Shown here piece by piece: positions 1-12,369 of a DNA stretch of 64,000 nt. Position 1 is the first letter of the stretch. Every line of letters starts with the position of its first letter. Made by a program: the position numbers and the translations under genes. A model generated the notes under the pieces. It was not told where the DNA came from, did not search any database, and saw only the letters and a program-made list of their open reading frames with translations. The stretch lies in assembly GCA_033782935.1 (NCBI GenBank), contig JAWQEG010001559.1, positions 3,626,501 through 3,690,500 of the forward strand. The letters run 5' to 3'. This stretch comes from Petrolisthes cinctipes (taxonomy: Eukaryota > Arthropoda > Malacostraca > Decapoda > Porcellanidae).

Positions 1-221
1 GTGATGGATAGCTGTGACCAACATAGGAGCGTCCGAAACTCGAAACATTTATACTCATACTATCATGAGGCAGCTGACTGAAGCAACGAATCCACGTGTT
101 CACAGTTCGAAACAGCTGGCCGCACCTTTCCAGCTTTTAGCGGCTCGAACGGAAAATTTCTGTTCGAGCTCTTCTTTATGGTTTTAACAGATATATAGAA
201 TATTTGACATTTTAACGTAAC

Positions 222-436
222 TTTTACTTCAAGTTACGTCATGTTACGTCATAAAAACCTTTGCCGGTGGTGCTGATTCAGAATATATAGTTTTGGGAGT
301 GTAACCTTTTTTTTAGCGGATTTATAGTAGATGACGTAATTTTTACGTCGAGTTACGTCATGTTACGTCATACCAAAACCTTCGCCTGGTGATGGTGATT
401 CAGAATATATATGGGTTTTGGATGTAGGTGTTACCG
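222..436. repeat. Two-unit tandem repeat rich in TTACGTCA
   Basis: Two diverged copies of a roughly 90-bp unit (about 222-306 and 340-436), each with ttacgtcatgttacgtcat, then ttcagaatatata and a gttacc-like end. The octamer TTACGTCA or its near form recurs about five times. A separate 27-bp palindrome, gctcgaac-N11-gttcgagc, lies at 143-169, and a related palindrome occurs at 7588-7615. No gene in 1-470. Confidence 0.6.
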
Positions 437-466
437 TTTTGGAGTTATAAGAGGACAGAGACGGTT

Positions 467-470
<4 letters not shown>

Positions 471-512
<42 letters not shown>
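471..512. repeat. (TA)n microsatellite
   Basis: Uninterrupted AT dinucleotides. Reading frames through it give only alternating Ile-Tyr and are not genes. Confidence 0.98.
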
Positions 513-516
<4 letters not shown>

Positions 517-773
517 AGTGCAGGGGGTGGGGGGGGGGAGACAAAATACCAGTTCCCAACAGTTATTTTCGCTGAAATAATGCAAATCTATATCAATGCA
601 CCAAACATGTTCGCACACCGAATCCCAACCCGGGGTGAACTTTTGGGGAGTCAAAGTTCCCATAGACTCAACACAGCGAAATCCAAAAAAAAAAAACTAT
701 TTTACTCACGTCACTTTTGATGGTACTGGGTCCATCTTGGTACCGTTGGACGCGTTTTCCTGAGCTACATGTA

Positions 774-1026
774 CAGTTGGGGAACAAAGTATCTGGACAC
801 TGTTGGCGGCTTCTGGTAACAATGTCAGTAATAAAAACGTTAGTACTAGACAAAAATTATTCATTACTACATAAGGATAACTGATATTGGGTGACGTCGA
901 CCAATCACAGACAGTGAAATAAAAGTTATCCTTCATTTCATAAATAGTTTCTTTCATTTATGTGTTTACTTTTGGGGATGTTGCCAGAAGCCGCCAACAG
1001 TGTTCAGATACATTATTCCCCAACTG
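774..1026. mobile_element. Mariner-type foldback MITE, TA target duplication
   Basis: Arms at 774-827 and about 974-1026 are inverted copies that start CAGTTGGGGAACAAAGTATC and are flanked by TA on both sides (772-773, 1027-1028). Total 253 bp, with no transposase. CAGT ends plus TA duplication are typical of Tc1/mariner-derived MITEs. Confidence 0.8.
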
Positions 1027-1314
1027 TACCTGTATAACTCATTACCGGGAATCACCTATACTTGACCTCTCGGGTTCGGTCAAAGTTCACAGAAATATAC
1101 AAAATTCTAATTTACGGCCTATTTCACTGATTTGGAAGCCGTTTTCGGGCAGTTTTATGATGGTCATAGTAGGTCAACTAAGTGAGAAGTACTATTGACC
1201 CCAGCCCGCACATAGGTGCGGTCATGCGAGGTCATATGGGGTCAAATTTGCAAGTTATTTGAATTTAATTAAATAAGTTTATGGGTGAAATTTGATCACG
1301 AATCTAATTATTAT

Positions 1315-1489
1315 ACTCCCTTCGACAAGAGGGACCAGCCGCCTGTAGGGCGGCCCCTGGGAGGCCGCAAGCCTCCAACTCTCTGCAGGAGAGAAAGGGG
1401 AGACCGGAAGCCTCCCACTCTCAAGGGCGGCTAACATAGAGGCCGAAGGCCTCTTGGCCCCCACAGGGGCTAGCATGTTCGGGCGGCTG

Positions 1490-1569
<80 letters not shown>
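1315..1569. repeat. GC-rich short inverted repeats followed by (TA)n
   Basis: 1315-1490 is unusually GC-rich for the region, with small palindromes such as ggaggccgcaagcctcc and gaggccgaaggcctc; 1492-1569 is a pure (TA)n tract of about 78 bp. No coding potential is convincing. Confidence 0.6.
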
Positions 1570-1571
<2 letters not shown>

Positions 1572-2044
1572 TGTGTCTGGCAGGGACGTACAGCCACGAT
1601 CCACATATTCTACCACACCCCAGACAACTCGCAGGTAAGGATCATAATCAACATACACTATGCCCTTCTGGTCTGGAGCTGTGAGGGTTCTGGTGCTTCA
1701 CTCACCATTGAATAAGACCGTGAATGCAGTTTCAGAATGCCAGCAATAATAGGTCTCGATTTGAAAGTATGAATATTCACCAGAAGTTAGGCATATATAT
1801 TCTATATAATAATTTATTCATATACATTTGCTTATTAGTATTAGGTTTCAAAGTAAGTAATACTGAAATATATGTAATCATTATTCAATGAGCTGTGTTT
1901 AGCCAATGAATAGTAAAGTGTTACCAATAAAATTAATGCTTTAATTAAACAGAGTTGGTAACCCGGTAATTTTTAACCTACTTATTAGAACTAAATTAAA
2001 AAAGTTAAAACAGTCTCGACAATCATGTTTTACATAATATTACG
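1570..2044. other. AT-rich spacer, nothing recognised
   Basis: No exon, RNA gene or clear repeat seen between the (TA)n tract and the LINE fragment. Confidence 0.5.
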
Positions 2045-3093
2045 ATGCGAATAACTAAACTAAAATCACACAGAATCCAAGGCGATACCATAAGATGGAT
2101 AGAGAACTGGCTAAGAAACCGAAAACAACGCGTGGTAATAAATGGAAAATCATCTAGTTGGACAGGCGTTATGAGCGGGGTGCCACAGGGGTCAGTTTTA
2201 GGGCCAATCCTATTCCTAGTTTACATAAACGACATAGACGAAGGCCTCTCAGGCATAATATCGAAGTTTGCTGATGACACCAAAATTGCAAATACAGTAC
2301 TCACTAACGCACAGACTAAAAAATGCAAGATAATCTCGATAAATTGTCAAATTGGGCGAAGACTTGGCAAATGTCCTTCAATGCAGATAAATGTAAAGTG
2401 CTCCACATCGGACATCGTAACGTAGTAGCAAACTACTCATTGAACGGTAATCAACTCAAAAGCGTGGATCGAGAGACAGACTAAGGGGTAACAGTATCAA
2501 GTAATCTAAAACCCAGTCAGCAGTGTACGGAAGTAATTAAGAAAGCAAATAAAACTATTGGCTTTATTGGCAGAGCATTCGAGTATAAGTCTAAAGACAC
2601 AATCCTCATTTTGTATAATTCATTGGTCCATCCCCTTATGGAATACTGTGTTCAAGCCTGGTGCCCGTACTATCAGAAAGATATAGCAAAATTGGAACGA
2701 GTCCAACGTAGAGTTACTAAAATGATATCAAGTCTGAGAAACAAAACGTACGAGGAGCGGTTAAGCGAATTAAATCTATTCCCATTAACACAACGTAGAC
2801 TGAGAGGTGACTTGATCCAGGTATTCAAAATAATCAAAGGCATAGATAATATGGACTGCAGTAAATATTTCACCATCGACCAATCAAACTACACGAGAGG
2901 AAACGGTTGCAAAATCATAGGCAAATCTTTTAATTCAAGCGAATCCAAGAATTTCTTTTTTAACCGAGTCGTTAACTTATGGAATGGGCTTCCCCGTAAC
3001 GTAATAGACTGTATCACCGTAGATAGCTTCAAACGTCGCTTAGATAAACACCTTGCGTCTAATCCCCGACTTACAGTGTTTACTAATGAATAA
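2045..3093 (+). pseudogene. 5'-truncated Jockey/CR1-type LINE reverse transcriptase
   Basis: RT fragment with WIENWL, SGVPQGSVLGPILF and FADDTK motifs (2045-2425), a frameshifted segment containing a stop (ETD*G near 2480), and a readable C-terminal domain (2611-3093) with HPLMEYCVQAW and FKRRLDKHL. It lines up with the C-terminal half of the intact LINE at 49365-52103, so it is an old, dead copy of the same clade. The 3' flank to about 3480 is probably its untranslated tail. Confidence 0.85.
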
Positions 3094-3479
3094 TTTTGCC
3101 CATTACAGGTGGCGAGTTAGCCAAATTTCACCTACTTTCTATCTTTCCTATAAAATTTCCTTGTGGAGTATTTCTGCCAACCCCACAATGTTCCCATTCC
3201 TGACATTATTTCCTGTACGGCTCAAGCTGGAGGGTGGGGAGAGAGCCTTCTACTTTGCTATCCTTATCTACGACTATCACTGGGGAGTAATTCATTCTCT
3301 ACCAGTAACATTCAAATCAGATCACCTCGTGTGGACCGTAAATTTTGTTGTGGTCTGTGTTGCTATGTATGTAATTCTATGTATGTAATTTTTTACATCA
3401 GTAATCACTACAGAAAATCTAGCAGCAAAGCCATCAGCACAAACTGTCTATTGTGGCAGCAACAGCAATATCCTTAGCG

Positions 3480-4917
3480 TAGTGGACATCAACAGAAATG
3501 TTGTATTAAAAGAGATACACAGACTTAAAAATAATTATTAAGGCACAGAAATCTCATGGCCCAGATGAAGTCTATGCCAGATTACTTAAGAATTGTAAGG
3601 AAAAACTAGCTGATATTTTTACAAATTCCATAGAAATTGGAGACGTACCATTAGCGGGAAAACTGCAAACATAGTTCCCATATTTAAAAAGGGAGATAGA
3701 TCAGTGACATCAAATTACCGCCCAATTAGCCAAACATCAATGGTAGGGAAGCTTTTAGAATTTATAATAGCAAACATGATTAGAGAGCACTTAGAAAGAC
3801 ATACCATAGATTAATTTATGACTCACAACATGGGTCCATGAAAGGTAAATCCTGCCTCACAAAACTGTTAACATTTTTCTCGGAAGTATACAAGGCAGTA
3901 GATAGTAATAAGAACTACGATATAAAATACTTAAACTTTTGGAAGGCCATTGACAGAGTACCACACGTGAGGCTGATTAGGAAGGTAGAAGCTAATGGTA
4001 TTGGAGGCAATGTTTTATGATGGATTAAGTTTTGGCTTACTGGGAGACAGCAAAGTGTCAGCATTGAGGGAGTAAAGTCGGAGTGGGACCCAGTCTCCAG
4101 TGGGGTTCCTCTGGGATCAGTTCTCGGCACCATACTATTCATTCTATACATAAATGACTTAGATATTGGCATAAACAGCATCCTCAGCAAATTTGCAGAC
4201 GGCACAAGAATAGGTAGAGTCAGTAAATCGGAAGAGTATTCGCGTGCACTGCAAAATTATCTTAATACTTTATTGTACAATTGGTCAGAAAAATGGCAAA
4301 TGAAATTCAACGTCGATAAATGTAAAGTTTTAAACGTAGGGTGTTCAGCAAACATAACAGTATATACCTGTAAACTAGATAACATAGATGTAGGTCAATC
4401 GATATGTGAAAGGGATCTGGGAGTTATTATTAGTTAGGATTTTAAATCCAGGCAACAATGTGTACATGTCCGGAACAAAGCAGGATGGATATCAATTTGT
4501 TAAAGAGCGTACAGAGAAGGATGACTAAAATTATTCATAACCTTAGAAATCTCCCATATGAAGATAGACTTAAAAAGCTGAACCTGCACTCGCTGGAAAG
4601 ACCCAGAGTGAGAGGGAATATGATTGAAGTATTTAAATGGATAGATGGGTTTGACATAGGAGACTTAAGCAAGGTATTAAGAGGAGGTAGCTAAGATAGA
4701 ATACGCTCAAATGGATTCAAATTAGAAAAATACTGTTTTAAACACGAAATAGGAAAACATTGGTATAGGAATAGAGTATAGTAGACGAGTGGAACAATCT
4801 TCCAGGAGAGGTAATAACTACAAAAACACTGAATGGCTTTAAAAATAGGTTGGATAGATACAAGAACTCAAAGGGATGGTTTATATCAGGAGCTGCCAAC
4901 AACTGTACAAACTTACA

Positions 4918-4918
<1 letters not shown>
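3480..4918 (+). pseudogene. Second decayed copy of the same LINE clade
   Basis: Reading across frames shows the RT from KSHGPDEVYARLLK through NYRPIS, an altered palm motif (LNFWKAIDRVPH instead of LDFQKAFDKVPH), SGVPLGSVLGTILF, FADGT (catalytic DD lost) and the C-terminal RNMIEVFKWIDG region. Multiple stops and frameshifts. The 3' end stops directly at a (TA)n microsatellite (4919-4982). Confidence 0.85.
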
Positions 4919-4987
<69 letters not shown>

Positions 4988-5213
4988 CAGTAATAACATA
5001 ATACACAACAAAAACAAATTTAAGCATTCATACCTTGGTCATGTGTAACCTTGGTTTGGCTGGAGGTTAGAGCACTATCGCCTTCCCTCGTCCGATGGTT
5101 ACCAGTTGAGTTCCAAGTGGCTCCATCATCAATATTATAATTGTCATTTATATTGTTCTTAAGATTTTCTTGGATATTGGATACAATTCCGCTTTCCACA
5201 TCATCTGTAATTA

Positions 5214-5250
<37 letters not shown>

Positions 5251-5300
5251 GTAATGGTAGTACTAGTAGTAGTAATAATAGTAGTAGTATTTTTATATTT
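4919..5300. repeat. (TA)n, then (TTA)n and (TAG)n-like microsatellites
   Basis: (TA)n at 4919-4982; imperfect (TTA)n and (GTA)n tracts at about 5213-5300. The sequence between is AT-rich and shows no gene. Confidence 0.9.
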
Positions 5301-5993
5301 ATTATTATAATTATAATATTATTTTCTATCATTTCATGTGCAAACTCTATGACACTTCCATACACCCGTTGTCTACCAGTATTTTTACTGCACAAATAGA
5401 TCACCCACCATGTTCTCTTTGACGATTACTAACTATTAGTACTTCTATCCGAGTCTAACTAAAGAGTATAAAAAGAATAAGATGGAACTCTTCGCCTATC
5501 CCCGGGTTATTATAGAGACAGACGGTGGTATACCAAGCAGCTGGCGTGTAGAAATATCGAGGAGGGGCTCAGAACTCATTTATATACTGCTATAAACTGC
5601 AGTAATAGTAAGAGGAAAAGGTCAGATATGTCTTATTTTCTGTTCAATTTCAGTCATAACGATGGATGGAACCATAGTCACTTAGACAAAAAAATATCAG
5701 ACCCACCTAACCGGTAACTGAATAGTGTCAAACTGTGACCTAACCTGGGCTAATAAATAAAAAAAATATTTTTACCCTAGGGTGTTAGGACTTTTACAAA
5801 AATATCACCAGATTTTTTACTGATACAGCATTTGTAACCTGTAATTGCAATCAATTACCTAAACTAATACTGCTCAATTTAACAGTGACTTTGTTTCAAA
5901 ATTAATTAAATATACACCAACCCTAACCTACAAGTGCTAAGCTATACCATATACAGTACAGTATATAATGTAACGTAACGATGAATGTATGTA
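5301..5993. other. Spacer, nothing recognised
   Basis: No exon, RNA gene or structured repeat identified on either strand. Confidence 0.5.
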
Positions 5994-6263
5994 CAGTTGG
6001 CCACATGATTCCCTGAACATGTCTAGCGAGATGCTGCAACCATATCGCATTTGTTTACTCCAGAGAGTACTGTAGTAAATTTCATGAATGAATGGTTCAG
6101 AAAGTATCATGAACGTGATTGGTCTAATGGAAACAAGGTGAAAAGCTTCTATCCAGAGAATATTAATGAAAGCTATTATTACTTTACTACTCTCTGGAGT
6201 AAACAAACGCGATATGGTTACCACATGTCACTAGACGTGTTCAGGAAATTTTGTGGCCAACTG
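5994..6263. mobile_element. Mariner-type foldback MITE, TA target duplication
   Basis: Arms of about 90 bp at 5994-6085 and 6178-6263 are inverted copies beginning CAGTTGGCCACA; TA flanks at 5992-5993 and 6264-6265. Total 270 bp, no transposase. The CAGTTGG start is shared with the element at 774-1026, but the arms are otherwise different. Confidence 0.85.
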
Positions 6264-6269
6264 TACACT

Positions 6270-7312
6270 GAAAAATGATTTCCCTAAGCAGTGTTTTATC
6301 GATATGAGAGCGTGTGTGTCTGTGTGTGTGTGTACTTATTTGATATCAAAGTTTCAATTCTTATCTTTTAACGTGGTTTAATATAATTTAGAGTTCACTC
6401 TAACAGTGGCATGTGTTTGTTTCATAACTGCTTACATTGGCAATTAATTTATTTGTATACATGAGTACAGGGAGAAAAGTAGAGAAGACAAAATAGGCAC
6501 CTTTTAATAGCCTTTTATCCCATGCAAGGATACTGTTGAAGGTAGGCTATTCTTGGACTCCTCCTAAGAGCAAGGTGGATACATTAGGCTTTATGTAAAA
6601 ACATCCGTGGTGTTGATGATGGCATGGTACCGGTATGATGGCTCTGTTGTTTGTCTATGGAGCCTTCGTACCGGTACAACACCATTGTATACAGTACTAT
6701 ACACCATGAATGTTCTTGCATATGGCCCATTATATAATTTTTATATTCTTCCGCTATAGTGACAACCACAATCTGAATCGGGACGTGATCGTGTGAAATG
6801 TTTGTTGAAAGCGTCAACATTTATATATTATCTAACATTTTTGTTTCTGTAAATTATCAAGGAAACACTAAAAGTTAATGCATTGTTATATGTATATAAA
6901 ATTAAAGGAAAAATATATTTTTACAAGCCACTTAAGCCCAAACACACGACTGTAATATTGATGTTGGTGATTTGTTAGGCGTCTGCCGTCTGCTAGCACA
7001 ACAGCTCCCGATGTTAAATTTTTGCCATAATGACTCGTATGAGTGTCCCCACTTATCTCTATATATTCAGTAATGGAAATGAGTAGTGATAAAGGAAGTT
7101 CCGTCTTTCACTGACAATGTTCACTGGACCTCTCCCACGCTGGCCATTGAAGGTGTTCGTTAAACCTTACTATTACTGCACTAATACTCATACTATTACT
7201 ACTTCTAATACACTTATTACTACAATTAGTACTGATTCTACTTCTTTTACTATTATTACTATTGGGGAAGGCGGTGGCAGAGTGGATACAGCAATTATCA
7301 TGGACACAGTTT

Positions 7313-7314
<2 letters not shown>
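6270..7314. other. Spacer, nothing recognised
   Basis: Contains short GT repeats (about 6310) and two copies of ggtaccggta-like sequence (about 6625 and 6670). No exon or element I can support. Confidence 0.45.

Positions 7315-7358
<44 letters not shown>
7315..7358. repeat. (TA)n microsatellite
   Basis: Pure AT dinucleotides. Confidence 0.97.
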
Positions 7359-7361
<3 letters not shown>

Positions 7362-7433
7362 CACTGTTATGTATCACTATGATAAAAAGTGATAACAATA
7401 ATATTAAATGCCTGCTAGCATTATATATATATA

Positions 7434-7823
7434 CTAGCGGAGGTACCCGGCATTGCCCGGGAAAGATGCCTATATGAATAAGGACTAAGGAGACATTTTA
7501 TAATTTAGCGAGCAACTTTATTAAACAATTTTCAGCTTGATGGCCCGAGACTTGACTGAATTTCCAAATAGCCTTTATGCCTTCTTCAGCTCGAAGGAGA
7601 ATTTCCGTTCGAGCTGTACATTTGGCACGCGTTTTTAGCGGCTCGAACAGAAATCCGTTCGTGTTTCTGTTCTAGTGGTACTGTACTGTACGTACGTGTG
7701 TGTGTAAATGTGTGTGTGGAATAGTTTACACACACACACATCAGCATGACACACAGGTATCTCAATGAGTGTGTGTGTGTCCTGTGTGTTTGTGTGTTCT
7801 CTCTATTTGTGTGTGAGTGTGTG

Positions 7824-7859
<36 letters not shown>

Positions 7860-7943
7860 CTCTGTGTGAGTGTGTGTTCTCTCTATCTATGTGTTCATGT
7901 GTGTGTGTACTTTCTGACTGTGTGTATCTGTGTGTGATTTCTG

Positions 7944-7981
<38 letters not shown>

Positions 7982-8271
7982 AAAAAACATACCTGTAATA
8001 AGGCTTACAAAATCGGGTTGAGATTTTTTTTTTTTATTCAAAGCGTGTATGAAGCAATTATTTTTTTGAAAATGGCACCAACTTTTTTAAGCCATACTCT
8101 AACTGTTTAAGCCTTACGTCTAACTGTTATAATGATCCTAACTGTATATCAATGAAAACACCTCTCACTAAGATAATAATTTAATAAAGTTGCTCGTTAA
8201 ACTATAAAATGTCTCCTTAGTCCATATTCATATAGGCATCTTCCCCAGGCAGTGCCGGGTACCTCCTCTAG
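7434..8271. mobile_element. 838-bp element with ~92-bp terminal inverted repeats
   Basis: Left arm 7434-7527 and right arm about 8180-8271 are inverted copies beginning CTAGCGGAGGTACCCGGC and ending near aactttattaaa. Both sides abut (TA)n, consistent with insertion into TA. The interior has a palindrome (7588-7615) and (GT)n, (CT)n and mixed microsatellites (7690-7980). No transposase reading frame, so non-autonomous; superfamily not assigned. Confidence 0.75.
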
Positions 8272-8343
8272 TATATATATATTTATACACTAAGGAAACG
8301 ATATTATAGCAAATTTATTAAATCTTAAATAAATTGGAGGGCT

Positions 8344-8793
8344 CTTGGTTCCTTCATATTGTGCCAGGAAACAGATGACTCCCTATTAGAAACACTAGTA
8401 GTGGTCTGTTTCGTGGTTCAGTTAGATAGAATCAGTAGCCCTCCAGGGAACACATGATTCCGTTTTTGTAATAATTAATGTGATCGGTTTTAAGGAACAG
8501 ATTGAGGGAACCAGTAGCACTCATATTCCTTTCTATTAATTAAATGGAGTATCACAGATTCCTCCAAACTGTGCCACGAAACAGACTACCCCGATATTTC
8601 AATCCATATAAGGGATTTGTTTCCTGGTAAAGTTTGGAAGGATCAGTAGCTTTTCCACTTTCCTTATTGGAGGAATCGAAATGGATACTCATTCCTCTAA
8701 ACTGTGCCACGAAACAAACCACCCAATTAGTGAATATTTGAGGTGGTTGGTTTCGTGGTTTGTTTCGTTGCACAGTTTGGAGGAATCAGAAGC
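8344..8793. mobile_element. Cluster of three hairpin MITEs (TCCTCCAAACTG family)
   Basis: Three adjacent 90-105 bp palindromes (about 8344-8440, 8557-8651, 8690-8793). Each arm begins like attcctccaaactgtgcca and continues cgaaacag; arms converge on a short loop with cccaattag-like sequence. Related hairpins occur at 57766-57852 and 60199-60285, and a diverged one within 46242-46414. They lie just downstream of exon K of the adhesion gene. Confidence 0.75.
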
Positions 8794-8850
8794 ACTCATA
8801 TTCCGTTTTTTGGCAATTTGAGTGCTACTGTTTCCTCCAAATCAAATTAC

Positions 8851-8917
8851 CTAAGGTGGTGGTGAATGAGAAGGTTTGATTGACGTCACTCTCTCCAAAT
8901 TCATTCGTTGCTGTAAC
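8851..8917 (-). CDS. Exon K: end of FN3 domain
   Basis: 67 nt, acceptor ttttttag, donor TTAG/gtaatt, phase 0 in and 1 out. It encodes VTATNEFGESDVNQTFSF and then TTTL, the F and G strands of FN3 (A-x-N-x-F-G-x-S). The next exon, which should carry the juxtamembrane region and the GPI signal or membrane segment, must lie at lower coordinates or outside the window; I found no convincing candidate. Hairpin MITEs begin about 60 bp downstream of the donor. Confidence 0.85.
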
Positions 8918-9704
8918 CTAAAAAAATATTATAAAATAATACAAAATAAACAAAGAATGGAAATATTTTTTTATTGAAATTAAATTAATAATGAGTTCAG
9001 TTTAAATTAATCATAAGTAGATTAGTGCAGATAATAATGATTAAATAATTAAATAAACAATCAGATAAATTTTATAAGCACACACATTTTTTAATATATT
9101 TCAACAAGTACACTCTCCCGAAAAAGTATCGGCATTGCTGGCTAGCTCCTGCTGAGAAAAGATTGAAGCTATATGTATGACTGTACTGTGGGGTTGGTAT
9201 TCCTGCTGGCAATGAGTTGACTCTCATTTCTGTACTAACGTGAAATCCTCTAGCATACATAATTTATGCATTAGGCAAGTCGTGGAGTAAGAGTTGTGAT
9301 ATAATTTTTACAGATATATGTTATGTAATTTTAATGATTGATGGTTTTTTGGGGAGGGGGAATTTACTGAATCATTGAATATAATGAGAATGACAACCCA
9401 GAGAATAAAGTTACCAAATCGGATTTTACCAAAAAGGAATCTTTGTGTAGATTCGCTGTAACTGTAGTATTTTGTCTTAAATATAATGCAGTTATAGCAT
9501 AGGGTAGGATTAAGTAGGCTTATGCTTTTTCTTCTGATACTTCTAAATAAGGTTTTGTAAAGTAACACAAACAGACATTGCCCTCTCCAGAAAGTGACGT
9601 GTATAAACAAACATGTGAAACAACCAACACCTCAATGCTTCACTCGATAATCTCGGGGGCCTCAGTCTCAGGCCACGACTGACGGCCTCCTGTCCCGAGG
9701 TATG

Positions 9705-9754
<50 letters not shown>

Positions 9755-10085
9755 GTAAAAATAAAATAAAAAGAGAGATAACGTTATATACCATTCGGCA
9801 ACTACGGTGCGGTTTAGCTGAGTTTTCAGCATTAGAAAGGGGCAAATCTTACGATAATATTTGAAATTTCTCTAATAGTTAAAGAAATGCGAATATGTTT
9901 CGATTTGCATCCACTATAGTTTCTCTGACTCATGAAGCAATACGAATATGCATAATTGGCAACTGATCGGCAGGAATACCACTATCTATAAAGTTTCAAA
10001 GCAATATACTATAAGGCTACGTTTATTGTCGTTCATTCGTTTTAATGCCGATACTTTTTTGGGAGAGTGTATATATATATATATA
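8918..10085. other. Intron J-K, mostly unassigned
   Basis: AT-rich with a (TA)n tract at about 9713-9750. The sequence near 9630-9710 is GC-richer with short palindromes. No exon or recognised element. Confidence 0.5.
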
Positions 10086-10713
10086 CTTGGTGATATATTG
10101 CTGGTTGACAAGCAGTGTGGCTTCCGTAAAGGTCGCCAGACGCTCGATCAGCTAGTAAACCTGGAAGTTCAAATTCAAGAGGCATGTGCCAAAAAAAAAA
10201 AAATTCGATTGCAACATTTTTAGACATTGAAAAAGCCTACGACATGACGTGGCGACATGGCCTCCTCAGGAAACTATATGCGATGGGATTACGCGGTAAC
10301 CTGCCCTTCTTTGTTAAAAATTTCATTTCTGACAGAACTTTCTCTGTCAAGCTTTTTTCGGAAACAGTCACTTTCTCGGACAAATTTGTCCAGGCAAATG
10401 GGGTGCCCCAGGGGAGTGTTCTGTCTCCGACCTTATTTCTATGTATGATCAATGACATTCTACCAGCTCCTCCTCGAAATCTTAAATACTCACTGTACGC
10501 CGATGACTGTGCAATATGGCACTCCAGCTGTAATGCAGAATTTTCGGCAACTCGGATCCAATTGGCACTGGATTTGAGTCACAATTGGGGCCTCCAGTGG
10601 GGTTTTAAGTTTTCAATAAGAAAGAGTGTAGGGGTGATTTTCACTCATAGGAAGAAGCCAGACGTCCGGCTGACTACTAATAGTAATTACGATGTTCATG
10701 ATCCCACGTAGTT
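10086..10713 (+). pseudogene. Jockey/I-superfamily LINE reverse transcriptase fragment
   Basis: RT core only: KQCGFRKGRQTLDQLV, then after a frameshift in a poly-A run (about 10191-10203) LDIEKAYDMTWRHGLL, NGVPQGSVLSPTLF and YADDCAIW, the catalytic box. It starts at a short (TA)n and lacks endonuclease and C-terminus. Sequence differs from the other LINE copies in the window, so it is a separate family. Confidence 0.85.
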
Positions 10714-10939
10714 AAAACAAACCTAACCTAGCCCAACCTGACATACCCAAAAGTACAGGTATTACAAAACTACGTCAAATTAATGATAATGCGGCATGAT
10801 AATTACATGTGATGCAAAAATTGCTAATAAATTACTTAAGCCTCCAATCGCGTCTGCCACCTCTGTACAGAGGAATTTTTATTTGCAAATAGTAAAAAAA
10901 AATTTGACATCTAATACCGTTTAAACCACTAAACCCACA

Positions 10940-11440
10940 TGAATAAATGATACATGATATTGAAGGACATGCCTTTAGATGTCTCCTGCTGATGTAGGCT
11001 ACCTGTGAAGACTAAATGGACATATGTAGAATGGGTAGCCAGCTCAGAATGAACACAACTCAAAGCACACTTTTACACTCTCCTGACAATTCTCAGTGCA
11101 TTTCCATGATCTGACTTCGTCATAAAACGTGTTAGAATCACAATTTTCAACACAATAATATGAAATATATGTCACTGTCGTTTTTACGTACATAAATGGT
11201 AATTAGTCCAAAGGCAGAGCTCTGAAATTACATCCTCACATGCTGAGAAATATTGCTACAATGGCTGGACAAGGTTGGTGTGACTCGTGAGAGCTCCAAA
11301 GCACACACATCCTCTGTTGTGACCCAAATCAAGTATGTCAGGGGGCGCGCAAATTGGAAAACTGCGCTGTCAACTTATGTCATCACCAGCGGTTACTCAC
11401 ACTTGTTTGGTAGTGTTAAATTAAGTCGTCACCCATTTTT
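10940..11440 (+). repeat. Unclassified dispersed repeat, copy 1
   Basis: About 500 bp clearly similar, in the same orientation, to 32935-33440. Shared blocks include gtagccagctcaga, cttttacactct and tatgaaatata. No coding potential; no terminal repeats recognised. Confidence 0.7.
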
Positions 11441-11493
11441 TAAGGGTTAAAATAGAGGGTAGTTAGGGTTCGAAGTAGTACAACAATCATTAC

Positions 11494-11616
11494 CTGTACG
11501 TGGTAGGTGGCTCCTGGTTGTAACTGGGTGAAGGTGTGTGAACTGGAGTGGTAGTGTGATGAGGAGATGGTTCCAGGTACTGTGAAATTAACCCATAGTT
11601 CTTCTAGGTCACTTTC
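11494..11616 (-). CDS. Exon J: middle of FN3 domain
   Basis: 123 nt (41 codons), acceptor attacag, donor CAG/gtaatg, phase 0 in and 0 out. It encodes a stretch ending HTFTQLQPGATYHVQ, matching the conserved L-x-P-x-T-x-Y-x-V E-to-F turn of FN3 domains. NFT is a possible sequon. It joins exon K in frame to give YHVQ-VTATNEFG, the standard FN3 F strand. Confidence 0.88.
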
Positions 11617-12369
11617 CTGTAATGGTAATGGAAGAAAAAGTAATAATAATAATAATAATAATGGAAATAATATCTAAAATAGTAACATATGGCAATATTA
11701 GTAATAATTATGACAAAAAATGCTACTACTTTATTCATACTTGTTGACTCAATGAAATGTTGAGCATCTTACTATTACAATTATTTTTATTTCACCATTC
11801 ATTCCAACTTTTATAGATGCAACTTTCCTCTGAAATTAATATTACAGTACATGGTCCACACACCTACAGTCATACCGGTATGTCATTTTTTTAAAGATTA
11901 TCAATATTCTAAATTAGGCTTTTCAAACTTTCCCTAACACAAGGAAGGATACCCAGTTTAGGACAGGGATGGCGCGATTAAGATCGAAGGATGCCTCAAT
12001 CTAGATTAGGTTTGGTTAGTTATGTTAGACAAATAATGGCTCAATTTTTAATGGTTGTTGATAACTGGAAAGAAGTCAGCCAACTTTTATCCAAACTTGG
12101 CTCGGATTTTCTATCAACTCTGATTGTTCATCCTATCCCCAAAGACAGTTGGATATATGGTTGAAGGCTATCTTCAAAACAAAGGATTACCAACAAGAGA
12201 ATTTCCCCTTAAGGTGAGAAGGGTGATAGAAATATTTTCTGTATAATTATATCCAATATTTAATTGAATATATTGTGCAGTCATTTCCACACATAACCAT
12301 GCAGAGGTGCACAAGCGTATGATTGACAAAAATCCTATTCAGTCAGTTGCACGAACCATCAGTAACACT
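11617..12369. other. Intron I-J, nothing recognised
   Basis: Short (AAT)n at about 11641-11665; otherwise no element identified. Confidence 0.5.

Noticed and set aside
706..957. Minus-strand frame with hydrophobic NNFCLVLTFLLLTLL, as a possible C-terminal GPI-signal exon of the adhesion gene
   Set aside because: It overlaps the inverted repeat of the MITE at 774-1026, the hydrophobic stretch is not at the end of the frame, and no phase-1 acceptor fits.
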